Shown piece after piece: positions 7,701 through 14,553 of a DNA stretch of 64,000 nucleotides (its first letter is position 1; each line of letters starts with the position of its first letter). The notes under the pieces are model-generated. The model worked only from the letters and a program-made list of their open reading frames with translations, made no database searches and was not told where the DNA came from. Both the position numbers and the translations under genes were made by a program. This DNA is from a virus: IMG/VR virus record IMGVR_UViG_3300027704_000014, positions 20,916 through 84,915 of that record; one strand, given 5' to 3'.

Positions 7701-8763
7701 CATTGGCCTACAACCTATGTTAAACTTAGACACTAAACAAACAACTACGGTAAACAATAACATGCAAAAACAAACATTCATAATAGTAGACAGCATGAAT
7801 ATGTTCTTTAGAGCAAAACACGTTGCTCGCGGTAATGACATGGACATGAAGATCGGTATGGCTATGCACATTATGTTTAACAGTGTTAAGAAAGCATGGC
7901 GTGACTTTAACGGTACTCACGTTATATTTTGCTTGGAAGGTCGTTCGTGGCGTAAAGACTTCTACACACCGTACAAAGCAAATCGTAAAGTGATTGCAGA
8001 CAAACGTTCACCTAGAGAACAAGAGGACGACGAGTTGTTCTTTGAAGCATATAATGACATGTTAGCATTCTTAGATGAGAAGACTAACAGCAGTGTTGTT
8101 AGACAGGGCAATGCAGAAGCAGATGACATGATTGCTACTTGGATACAACAACACCCAGACGACAATCATATTATTGTTAGTAGTGACACAGACTTTCATC
8201 AGTTGATTGCACCTAACGTATCGCAGTACGATGGGGTACAGGATAAAATTGTTGCTATTACAGGCATTACTAGTGGCAAGACAGGTGAGGCTCTTATTAA
8301 CAAGAAGACCAAGTTACCACTTGAAGCACCAGATCCTGAATGGATACTGTTTGAAAAGTGTGTGCGTGGTGATACTAGTGACAATGTCTTTAGTGCCTAC
8401 CCAGGTGCTAGAACTAAAGGTAGCAAGAATAAGACAGGCATACGCGAAGCATTTGAAGACCGTAACACAGGCGGCTTTAACTTTAATAACTTTATGCTAC
8501 AACGTTGGGTTGATCACGAAGAGCAAGAGCACAGAGTTAGAGACGACTTTGAACGTAACAAGATACTCATTGACTTAACACTACAGCCTGATGAAATTAA
8601 AACAGAGTGCATTGCTAGAATCGAAGAAGCAAAGACCAAGGCACCAATTGGACAAGTTGGTATACATTTTATGAAGTTTTGTGCTAGGCACAATTTAATG
8701 AGAATGAGTGAGAACCCAGGCGATTACTCGGAGTTTTTAAATGGACGATATGAGCAAGGCTGA
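7693..8763 (+). CDS. rnh: 5'-3' exonuclease / T4 RNase H-like (FEN family)
   Basis: 356 residues. FEN-type nucleases remove RNA primers and flaps during replication. Seen: IIVDSMNMFFRA (first metal-binding Asp), a helical-arch region with RKDFYTPYKANR, the acidic core NAEADDMIA followed by VSSDTDFHQL, and EKCVRGDTSDN leading into the helix-3-turn-helix DNA-binding region. These correspond to the carboxylate clusters of T4 RNase H and bacterial 5' nucleases. Two in-frame ATGs (7693 and 7763) are possible; the family motif begins only after 7763, so the first 23 residues may not be translated. Confidence 0.82.
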   Translation: MIDIGLQPMLNLDTKQTTTVNNNMQKQTFIIVDSMNMFFRAKHVARGNDMDMKIGMAMHIMFNSVKKAWRDFNGTHVIFCLEGRSWRKDFYTPYKANRKVIADKRSPREQEDDELFFEAYNDMLAFLDEKTNSSVVRQGNAEADDMIATWIQQHPDDNHIIVSSDTDFHQLIAPNVSQYDGVQDKIVAITGITSGKTGEALINKKTKLPLEAPDPEWILFEKCVRGDTSDNVFSAYPGARTKGSKNKTGIREAFEDRNTGGFNFNNFMLQRWVDHEEQEHRVRDDFERNKILIDLTLQPDEIKTECIARIEEAKTKAPIGQVGIHFMKFCARHNLMRMSENPGDYSEFLNGRYEQG

Positions 8764-8956
8764 GAAAATATTAGCAGGCACATGGCCTATGAAAGATCCT
8801 AAGTGGATTTACGAGTCGCCCGATAAAGGAGAAACACTATACCGCAGATTATTTGGCGGTAAGTACAAACAACTGTTTAACAAGGACGACGACATGTCCA
8901 AGTTAGATGAAGAATATTTTGCAATACATTTTAATGGAGAAACAAATGGCAGATAG
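8741..8956 (+). CDS. Hypothetical protein, 71 aa
   Basis: ATG 8741 overlaps the end of the exonuclease by 23 nt; ATG 8750 is an alternative. The protein is acidic and lysine-rich with the sequence WPMKDPKWIYE near its start. Its stop overlaps the next start. No family recognised. Confidence 0.55.
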   Translation: MDDMSKAEKILAGTWPMKDPKWIYESPDKGETLYRRLFGGKYKQLFNKDDDMSKLDEEYFAIHFNGETNGR

Positions 8957-9626
8957 TAATTTACCGCACCTAGTGTTAGATTGGAGTTTTAATATACCAA
9001 CACAAGAGCTAACCGTTAGCATTAATGACGAGTTATCATACAGTGCGATCAATGGTGGAAGAGATGGATTCACAAAAACGTTTAAAGGTGAGGATACTAC
9101 AGTAACTTTAGAAGAATGGGATAATATTGAAAAATATTGGATCAGTGAGAACTACAGTGACTTGGTAGGTACATTCCAACCAGACGGTGATAGAATTATT
9201 CCACACCCAACGCTAGACAGAGATGACCATGCACCGATGGGAGTAGGACCAGATGGATTCTATTTAGATCACATGCAAAGACGTCAGTGTGTGCTTGACG
9301 GACATGACCAGGCAGTAATTGGATATGGCAAAGAAGGCACATTATATACAACAACAGACCAAGGCGCAACTATTTTTAAACGTGTTGCACATAGAAATGT
9401 ATTATACGGTGAGTTGGAAGACCCAGCGTTTGATGACTTTAAATGGGTAGACCATTCACAGCCTTGTTTACAACAACCGTGGGCTGAAGGTGTAAAACTA
9501 AGCTCACACAAAGAAATGCTAAAGGACGGAGTTAGTCCAGTAGATGTTGAAAAATGTGTAGAAGGAAAATGGCCTAAAGCACTTAGACCAGAATTACAAG
9601 AATTATACATTTACCCAACAGACTAG
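8946..9626 (+). CDS. Hypothetical protein, 226 aa
   Basis: The chosen ATG at 8946 has GGAGAAACAA directly upstream and overlaps the previous stop by 11 nt; an in-frame ATG at 8907 is less likely. The predicted fold is mixed alpha/beta with repeated aromatic-acidic strands. No catalytic motif, signal peptide or membrane segment is visible. Function unknown. Confidence 0.6.
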   Translation: MADSNLPHLVLDWSFNIPTQELTVSINDELSYSAINGGRDGFTKTFKGEDTTVTLEEWDNIEKYWISENYSDLVGTFQPDGDRIIPHPTLDRDDHAPMGVGPDGFYLDHMQRRQCVLDGHDQAVIGYGKEGTLYTTTDQGATIFKRVAHRNVLYGELEDPAFDDFKWVDHSQPCLQQPWAEGVKLSSHKEMLKDGVSPVDVEKCVEGKWPKALRPELQELYIYPTD

Positions 9627-9645
9627 AACAAAAAGAGGAACACAC

Positions 9646-10158
9646 ATGATTGATATGAAAACAAAATTACAACAAATTAGTAGCGAAGCATGGATAGTGC
9701 AAAAGGGAGACAAGCGTATTGGTATTCTAAATAAGAATATACAAGATCGGTTTACTTTTATCTCGGGCAAGTCTATTGAAGTATATGACACTGAAGAAGA
9801 AGTAAGTGAACACTTTGGTAACATTACACTGTTTGAAGATCAAATCGAAAAGCCAACAATGACCCGAGATGAGTTTTACATCAAAGGACATGCTATAGAT
9901 TATGCAAACCCTATCCCAATTGAACCAGGTAATGAAAACTATAGAGATGATGTACCGTTGTATTTAAAATCCGAAGGCAGTGAAGTGTTTTATGCAGCCG
10001 GTTGGTATTGCATTAACTTTGATAAGGGCTGGAAACAAGGCCACGGACCTAAGTTAACTACACTACTTGAATATGGTTTTAGAGGGCCTTATAAGACTAA
10101 GATCGAATGTAAGCAACATATGAAACAATTGAATAAACTTCGCAAGCAAGAGCTGTGA
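9646..10158 (+). CDS. Hypothetical protein, 170 aa
   Basis: The start follows AAAGAGGAACACAC; ATG 9655 is an in-frame alternative. The N-terminal part has strands around WIVQKGDKRIGIL, and the C-terminal half holds a lysine-rich helix (KTKIECKQHMKQLNKLRK). The stop overlaps the next start by 4 nt. I do not recognise it. Confidence 0.6.
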   Translation: MIDMKTKLQQISSEAWIVQKGDKRIGILNKNIQDRFTFISGKSIEVYDTEEEVSEHFGNITLFEDQIEKPTMTRDEFYIKGHAIDYANPIPIEPGNENYRDDVPLYLKSEGSEVFYAAGWYCINFDKGWKQGHGPKLTTLLEYGFRGPYKTKIECKQHMKQLNKLRKQEL

Positions 10159-10349
10159 ATGAGTTTCAAAAGTTAGTAGCTCACGTTAGGAACTTAAAAA
10201 AAGAAAACATATCACAAGCAACATTTGATGTGAATTACTTAAACACTGTATTAGATACAGTTGCTCCGTCTGCTGATGCAGTAAAGGCGCAACGTAAACT
10301 AAACAACACAGCAATTGTCGGCGATGGCGGCAAGTTTACAGAAGAATGA
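10155..10349 (+). CDS. Hypothetical protein, 64 aa
   Basis: Coupled at both ends: 4 nt overlaps with its neighbours. The protein is helical with a glycine-rich tail (VGDGGKFTEE). No family recognised. Confidence 0.55.
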   Translation: MNEFQKLVAHVRNLKKENISQATFDVNYLNTVLDTVAPSADAVKAQRKLNNTAIVGDGGKFTEE

Positions 10350-10588
10350 TAGAAGGCGAGTATAACGTTCATTACGATTATACTTGGAAGACTTCGGTAG
10401 CATCGTTACCAATGACCATAGTTACTTGGTTGGAGAGTGTAGTAGAAGATGAATGGGGTTGGTATTTTATACCACATGAGAATATGGACTACGATAGAGC
10501 GGATTGGCATAAGGATCAAACAATGTGTTTAACGTTTAAAAGTAAGCAAGATCTAATTATGTGTAAACTGTCAGTAGTATTAAACTAA
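10346..10588 (+). CDS. Hypothetical protein, 80 aa
   Basis: ATGA overlap with the previous stop. It is rich in aromatic residues (DEWGWYFIPHENMDYD) and reads like a small alpha/beta domain of the kind common in T4-like phages. Function unknown. Confidence 0.55.
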   Translation: MIEGEYNVHYDYTWKTSVASLPMTIVTWLESVVEDEWGWYFIPHENMDYDRADWHKDQTMCLTFKSKQDLIMCKLSVVLN

Positions 10589-10604
10589 TAATAAGAGAGG
10601 AAAA

Positions 10605-10844
10605 ATGAAAGTAGTAATTTATAGCAAACCACAATGTCCATACTGCGACATGGCAAAACGACTAGCAGAACAGAAAGGATACGACCTAGAAGTATACATG
10701 CTAGGTGAGGATTTTGAACGTGAGCAACTAATGGAAACATTCCCAGGTGCTAGAACATTTCCTCAAATTATAGTAGACGGTGAGAAGATCGGCGGATATG
10801 ATAACTTTAAAGCACTAGTAATGCGTGAGGGATTAGGCAAATGA
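10605..10844 (+). CDS. grx: Dithiol glutaredoxin
   Basis: 79 residues with CPYC at 11-14, the cis-proline motif TFPQI and the glutathione-binding GGYDN, in the order and spacing of classical class I glutaredoxins such as the T4 nrdC type. It reduces disulfides (for example in ribonucleotide reductase) using glutathione. Preceded by AAGAGAGGAAAA. It overlaps the monothiol glutaredoxin by 4 nt. Confidence 0.9.
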   Translation: MKVVIYSKPQCPYCDMAKRLAEQKGYDLEVYMLGEDFEREQLMETFPGARTFPQIIVDGEKIGGYDNFKALVMREGLGK

Positions 10845-11146
10845 GCGAAATAGAAAAGAACATTAAAGAAATGATTGCATCTAATGATGTGGTATTGTTT
10901 ATGAAAGGTAACCCAAACCAACCACAGTGTGGGTTTAGTGCTAAAGTAGTGCAATGTTTAAAAGAAGTAGGTAAGCCATTTGGATACGTTGATGTATTAT
11001 CAGACCCTGAAGTTAGAGCAACATTGCCTAGTATTAGTGATTGGCCTACATTCCCACAACTGTTTGTTAAAGGTGAACTTGCAGGCGGATGTGATATTAT
11101 TACCGAAATGCATGCCAATGGTGAGTTAAAAGAACTACTGAATTAA
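10841..11146 (+). CDS. grxD: Monothiol CGFS glutaredoxin (GrxD-like)
   Basis: 101 residues. KGNPNQPQCGFS (residues 22-33) is the signature of CGFS glutaredoxins, with active Cys30, followed by DWPTFPQL and AGGCDIITEM. In bacteria this class binds and carries [2Fe-2S] clusters with glutathione and helps to mature Fe-S proteins. I know of few phage copies. It is coupled to the dithiol glutaredoxin, and with the NADP reductase it could support the many radical SAM enzymes encoded here. Confidence 0.92.
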   Translation: MSEIEKNIKEMIASNDVVLFMKGNPNQPQCGFSAKVVQCLKEVGKPFGYVDVLSDPEVRATLPSISDWPTFPQLFVKGELAGGCDIITEMHANGELKELLN

Positions 11147-11170
11147 AGCATATTATAATGGATGAAAATT

Positions 11171-11178
11171 GATAAATA
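11171..11178 (+). promoter_or_regulatory. Late-type (T4-like) promoter motif GATAAATA
   Basis: GATAAATA lies 24 nt upstream of the ATG at 11202 and differs by one base from the T4 late motif TATAAATA. The same octamer recurs upstream of several other genes in this window. Confidence 0.55.
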
Positions 11179-11201
11179 TGTGTATACAGGAGACACATAC
11201 A

Positions 11202-11507
11202 ATGAGTAGACCAAAACCAAAGATTTTACTAGAATCCGTTAACAAGCACACATACAAGTCCGAACAAGTACTAAGTGCTGATGCAATATACAGCGTATTC
11301 TACGAACAAAAGCCTATTAACTTACGAATTTTAAATACACTTGTGAGTTACCCAGGCCCAAAATATAAAAAGGTTTCATTTAGTAACCCAGGACATGCTT
11401 TTAACTTAGCAGAGAGATTGAATAAGATATTTCAATCAGACGATTTCAAGGTTGTTAAATTAGACATAGGCACAGAGGTTACTGAGGATGAAATTAAACA
11501 GCAGTAA
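11202..11507 (+). CDS. Hypothetical protein, 101 aa
   Basis: The ATG at 11202 is preceded by ACAGGAGACAC at good spacing; the in-frame ATG at 11169 would include the GATAAATA motif and is rejected. The product begins SRPKPKILLE and looks like a small alpha/beta protein with a helix around AFNLAERLNKIF. The 3' end overlaps the next gene by 20 nt. Confidence 0.65.
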   Translation: MSRPKPKILLESVNKHTYKSEQVLSADAIYSVFYEQKPINLRILNTLVSYPGPKYKKVSFSNPGHAFNLAERLNKIFQSDDFKVVKLDIGTEVTEDEIKQQ

Positions 11508-11871
11508 ACCTGTTCAATATCAGATAGCGGAATTTATCTCTAAGAATTTAACTCGTACTATCGAAAATTTTACTGATCAGTCTCCCGAAGCACAATGTTA
11601 TGCATTGTTTAAAAACTTTAGATTAGTAGATAACGAACCAACAGGATTACGCCTAACATCAATAGGACATAAACTAATGAGTAGGCACTTTACTGCAACA
11701 GAATTTTATCTAGAGCAACCTATTACAGGAATAGTTCTGGTAAATTTAGACCAAGCAATGAAAAGACCCTACTACTTGAGCAAGAAAAAAGTTGCGTTCT
11801 ATGATGAAAATGACGCGGCTTGGTTCAGACTAGGTGGCGAGGATTTAAAATACTTCTCAGGAAATTTATGA
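11488..11871 (+). CDS. Hypothetical protein, 127 aa
   Basis: Overlaps the previous gene by 20 nt and the dehydratase-like gene by 4 nt (ATGA). The sequence GLRLTSIGHKLM followed by an aromatic stretch and a lysine pair suggests a small winged-helix or alpha/beta fold, but I cannot name it. Confidence 0.55.
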   Translation: MKLNSSKPVQYQIAEFISKNLTRTIENFTDQSPEAQCYALFKNFRLVDNEPTGLRLTSIGHKLMSRHFTATEFYLEQPITGIVLVNLDQAMKRPYYLSKKKVAFYDENDAAWFRLGGEDLKYFSGNL

Positions 11872-12281
11872 AACTGCCCCATTTAGACCCTATACTGTTT
11901 ATAGACAGTCATTCAATAGTAGACGATACCGACATTACTGCAAAGTACACTGTACCATACGACCACCCTGTGTTGAAAGGACACTTTCCACATTTCCCCA
12001 TATGGCCTGGGATACATCTAATAGAAGGATGTAACCAAACAGCCGGCCTACACGCTATGCACAGCGTCTCTACTGACATTGACGAAAACTTTGTTGCAAT
12101 GGTCGCATCTATAGACAAGGTGAAGTTTAGAAGGCCCGTTTTACCTGGAGCAAAGTTACAGTATACTGCTACATTGGATAAGAAAAAAGGCTCGTATATG
12201 TACTATGATTGTGTAGTGTATGACAAAGGTACTAGAGTTGCTCAAGCATATATAGGACTTACAGCAACAAAACGACTATAA
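11868..12281 (+). CDS. fabZ: FabZ-like 3-hydroxyacyl-ACP dehydratase (hotdog fold)
   Basis: 137 residues, close to FabZ (about 150). LPHLDPILFID at the N-terminus matches the FabZ LPHRYPxLLVD start. The catalytic His39 lies in KGHFPHFPIWPG and Glu53 in HLIEGCNQTAG, and KVKFRRPVLPG follows, all in FabZ order. The family dehydrates beta-hydroxyacyl-ACP during fatty-acid elongation. The WPG in place of MPG and weak conservation elsewhere leave room for a polyketide- or sugar-acyl-related role. ATGA overlap with the preceding gene fixes the start. Confidence 0.8.
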   Translation: MKLPHLDPILFIDSHSIVDDTDITAKYTVPYDHPVLKGHFPHFPIWPGIHLIEGCNQTAGLHAMHSVSTDIDENFVAMVASIDKVKFRRPVLPGAKLQYTATLDKKKGSYMYYDCVVYDKGTRVAQAYIGLTATKRL

Positions 12282-12309
12282 GTAACTGTTTTACATACAA
12301 TTTTAACCA

Positions 12310-12337
12310 TTGACAATACAGTAAAACAGTGTATAAT
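12310..12337 (+). promoter_or_regulatory. Sigma70-like promoter
   Basis: TTGACA (12310-12315), 16 nt spacer, TATAAT (12332-12337), 35 nt before the ATG of the secreted glycine-zipper protein. Both boxes are perfect consensus. Confidence 0.85.
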
Positions 12338-12371
12338 ATATTAGTAACTTAAACAAAAAGGGAAGAAAGAT

Positions 12372-12881
12372 ATGAAAAAATTAGCATTAGCAGTAGGTAT
12401 TTTAGCAATAAGCACGTCAGCACTAGCAGAAACAGCAAGAGTTATAGACGTTGAGCCTATATTTGGCAACGTAGTAAAGACTGAGACTGTGCCTGTTATA
12501 AAATCTGTGTGTACAGACGCAGGTCGCAGGAATAGCAAAGGATTAATTGAACGAGGCGTTAACGGTGGCTTCGGTAGTCAGGAAGGCTTACTTGGTACTG
12601 TTATTGGATACGGCATTGGTAACGAAATCGGTGGCGGATCAGGCAATGAAATAGCTAAAGTACTTGGCGCAGTTGTTGGTAATAAGATTGGTAACAGCAG
12701 AGCGGCTACAAAGAATAGCCAGTGTGAAATGGTCGAAACTGTAGAAACTCACAGATATTATGCTAGAGACATAGTATCATACAACGTAGACGTGGAACTC
12801 GGTGACGAAATTTACACTGTTAGGCGTAAGCAAGAGCCAATGTTAGGTGATTACATTAGAGTATCAGTTAACGTTAAGTAA
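12372..12881 (+). CDS. Secreted glycine-zipper (2TM-like) protein
   Basis: 169 residues. A clear Sec signal peptide, MKKLALAVGILAISTSALA, is cut before ETARV. The centre (about 72-112) is Gly/Ile-rich in GxxxG steps (GTVIGYGIGNEIGG, VVGNKIG), as in glycine-zipper 2TM and Rickettsia 17-kDa-type envelope proteins. The C-terminal part carries a conserved YARDIVSYNV-like beta region. The likely location is the periplasm or outer membrane. It has its own strong promoter, a GGGAAGAAAG ribosome site and its own terminator, so it is a monocistronic early gene, perhaps altering the host envelope or superinfection. Confidence 0.75.
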   Translation: MKKLALAVGILAISTSALAETARVIDVEPIFGNVVKTETVPVIKSVCTDAGRRNSKGLIERGVNGGFGSQEGLLGTVIGYGIGNEIGGGSGNEIAKVLGAVVGNKIGNSRAATKNSQCEMVETVETHRYYARDIVSYNVDVELGDEIYTVRRKQEPMLGDYIRVSVNVK

Positions 12882-12898
12882 CAGCAATTTACGTTAGG

Positions 12899-12921
12899 AA
12901 AGGGCATTATGCCCTTTTCTT
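12899..12921 (+). terminator. Intrinsic terminator
   Basis: AAAGGGC, loop ATTAT, GCCCTTTT, followed by CTT. It closes the glycine-zipper gene 17 nt after its stop. Confidence 0.75.
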
Positions 12922-12958
12922 GTGACTAAGTCATTGAAAACTAAAGTAATTATTCTAC

Positions 12959-12987
12959 TTGACATACCCCATCTAAAATAGTATAAT
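12959..12987 (+). promoter_or_regulatory. Sigma70-like promoter
   Basis: TTGACA (12959-12964), 17 nt spacer, TATAAT (12982-12987), 32 nt before the small gene at 13020. Confidence 0.85.
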
Positions 12988-13019
12988 ATATACATAACAA
13001 AGACAGAAGGGGTAACGAT

Positions 13020-13214
13020 ATGTCAGATTTTCAATTCACTTATAAGCCAGGGGTTTCGCATCGTCAAAACTTTGTAGAATGGAGAACACTTAATGCAGAA
13101 GAGCGTTCAGCATACAATGAAGTACAAATGACGCAGGAAGAAGCTGAAGCATCTTTCTTTAAAATGTACGGTGTAGGCGATATCAAAACGGTTGACATAC
13201 ACGACGTCCTATAG
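13020..13214 (+). CDS. Hypothetical protein, 64 aa
   Basis: ATG preceded by AGAAGGGGTAACG. An acidic small protein with a helical core (EERSAYNEVQMTQEEAEAS) ending in HDVL. Its last codons contain the -35 box and spacer of the next promoter. A single-gene early unit of unknown function, typical of phage host-takeover genes by position only. Confidence 0.65.
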   Translation: MSDFQFTYKPGVSHRQNFVEWRTLNAEERSAYNEVQMTQEEAEASFFKMYGVGDIKTVDIHDVL

Positions 13215-13220
13215 TATAAT
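13192..13220 (+). promoter_or_regulatory. Sigma70-like promoter for the MoxR gene
   Basis: TTGACA (13192-13197), 17 nt spacer, TATAAT (13215-13220). It overlaps the 3' end of the preceding gene and is 37 nt before the MoxR ATG. Confidence 0.85.
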
Positions 13221-13257
13221 ACTTACATAGGTTAAACATAAAAGGTAGGAGTTTTAT

Positions 13258-14364
13258 ATGAATGAAGTAACAGCAAGAGCATCAGTGGTAACACCGATTG
13301 TTGAAAGAGCAATGGCAGCTAACAGGCCCATCTTCCTTTGGGGAGCACCAGGTATTGGTAAGTCTGAATTAGTTGCAAAAATAACGGAAAATCTTCCAGG
13401 TAACAATCTTATGATTGATATTCGTTTGGCACTAATGGAGCCAACGGATCTACGAGGATATCCTTTCCGTAACCCAGATACAAATCAAATGGAATGGTCT
13501 CCACCAGTTGACCTTCCTAGCATGGAGCTCGCAGAACAATACGACACAATTGTAATGTTCTTAGACGAGTTGAACTCAGCACCTCCAAGTGTGCAAGCAG
13601 CTTCGTACCAGTTGATCCTTAACGGTAAGATTGGTCAATACCAAATGCCAAGCAATGTAAGAATTGTAGCGGCTGGTAACAGAGAGACTGATAGAGGTGT
13701 TACCTTTAGAATGCCGGCTCCGTTAGCAAACAGGTTCCGTCATATTAATATGGAAGTGAACTTTGAAGATTGGCAGCAATGGGCAGTGAACAATAACATC
13801 CACAGTGAAGTTGTTGGTTACTTATCATATGCCAAGCAAGACTTATTTGACTTTGATCCAAAGACTAGCTCACAAGCGTTTGCTACTCCACGTTCATGGT
13901 CTTATGTAAGTGAAATCCTTAACGTACCGGGCTTTGCAGATGCAGATCGTAAAGAGCAACTTGTAGAACTTGCAGGTGCTATTGGTGAGGGGATGGCTAT
14001 TAAGTTTAACGAGCATCGTAAGATTGCTTCGGACTTGCCTAACCCAACTGATATCCTTAACGGTAAGGTAAAGGAGTTGAACTCCAAAGTAGCAAAAGAA
14101 ATATCAGCCAAGTATAGTTTGGTGGTAGGACTTGCATACGAAATTAACGAAGCATATAAAGAAGCAGGTAGTGTCGACAAAGACATGGGCGTAATGCTTA
14201 ACCATATGATTCGTTTTGCCTTCAATAACTTTGAGCCTGAGATGGTTATCTTTTCATTGAAGACACTAATGAAAGATTACAAGATCGTGTTTAACTTCCG
14301 TAAGGTGTTAGACAAAGATGTGCAATCTACCTTTAACGACAAGTACTTAAAGTACATCGTTTAG
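13258..14364 (+). CDS. MoxR-type AAA+ ATPase
   Basis: 368 residues. Walker A is GAPGIGKS (29-36), Walker B is MFLDELN (about 100-106), followed by the helix region (QLILNGKIGQYQMP) and sensor AAGNRETDRG, the order seen in MoxR/RavA-type ATPases. These act as chaperone or remodelling motors with a von Willebrand A partner. The partner is the next gene (14554-15867), which is separated by a terminator and its own promoter. The start follows GGTAGGAGTTTTAT. The biological target in phage infection is unknown. Confidence 0.88.
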   Translation: MNEVTARASVVTPIVERAMAANRPIFLWGAPGIGKSELVAKITENLPGNNLMIDIRLALMEPTDLRGYPFRNPDTNQMEWSPPVDLPSMELAEQYDTIVMFLDELNSAPPSVQAASYQLILNGKIGQYQMPSNVRIVAAGNRETDRGVTFRMPAPLANRFRHINMEVNFEDWQQWAVNNNIHSEVVGYLSYAKQDLFDFDPKTSSQAFATPRSWSYVSEILNVPGFADADRKEQLVELAGAIGEGMAIKFNEHRKIASDLPNPTDILNGKVKELNSKVAKEISAKYSLVVGLAYEINEAYKEAGSVDKDMGVMLNHMIRFAFNNFEPEMVIFSLKTLMKDYKIVFNFRKVLDKDVQSTFNDKYLKYIV

Positions 14365-14372
14365 GACAGTTT

Positions 14373-14423
14373 AAAATCCTTATACGCCTACCTATGTTAC
14401 TCCCTACCTAGTATAAGGATTTT
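14373..14423 (+). repeat. 13-bp perfect inverted repeat
   Basis: AAAATCCTTATAC (14373-14385) and its exact reverse complement (14411-14423) flank a 25-nt loop directly before a strong terminator. It may be an RNA processing or 3'-end protection structure, or a protein-binding site. Confidence 0.6.
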
Positions 14424-14424
14424 G

Positions 14425-14447
14425 GCCCTCGGAAACGGGGGCTTTTT
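14425..14447 (+). terminator. Strong intrinsic terminator after the MoxR gene
   Basis: GCCCTCG, GAAA tetraloop, CGGGGGC, then TTTTT: a 7-bp stem (one G-U pair) with a GNRA-type loop. Ends the MoxR transcript. Confidence 0.85.
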
Positions 14448-14494
14448 ATTTGTAAGTTGTTGTTTTAGTAGGGTAAAAAGTACATATATAACAC

Positions 14495-14522
14495 TTGACT
14501 TAGCACATAATCACTGTATAAT
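14495..14522 (+). promoter_or_regulatory. Sigma70-like promoter for the VWA gene
   Basis: TTGACT (14495-14500), 16 nt spacer, TATAAT (14517-14522), 31 nt before the ATG at 14554. Confidence 0.8.
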
Positions 14523-14553
14523 ATACAGTATAAGAACAAACAAGGTAGGACTT

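Noticed and set aside
7697-7725. TTGACA within the start of the exonuclease gene
   Set aside because: No credible -10 at the right distance (TTAAAC only).
14422-14553. N-terminal extension of the VWA protein
   Set aside because: It would begin at the terminator and include the promoter; ATG 14554 has a good ribosome site.
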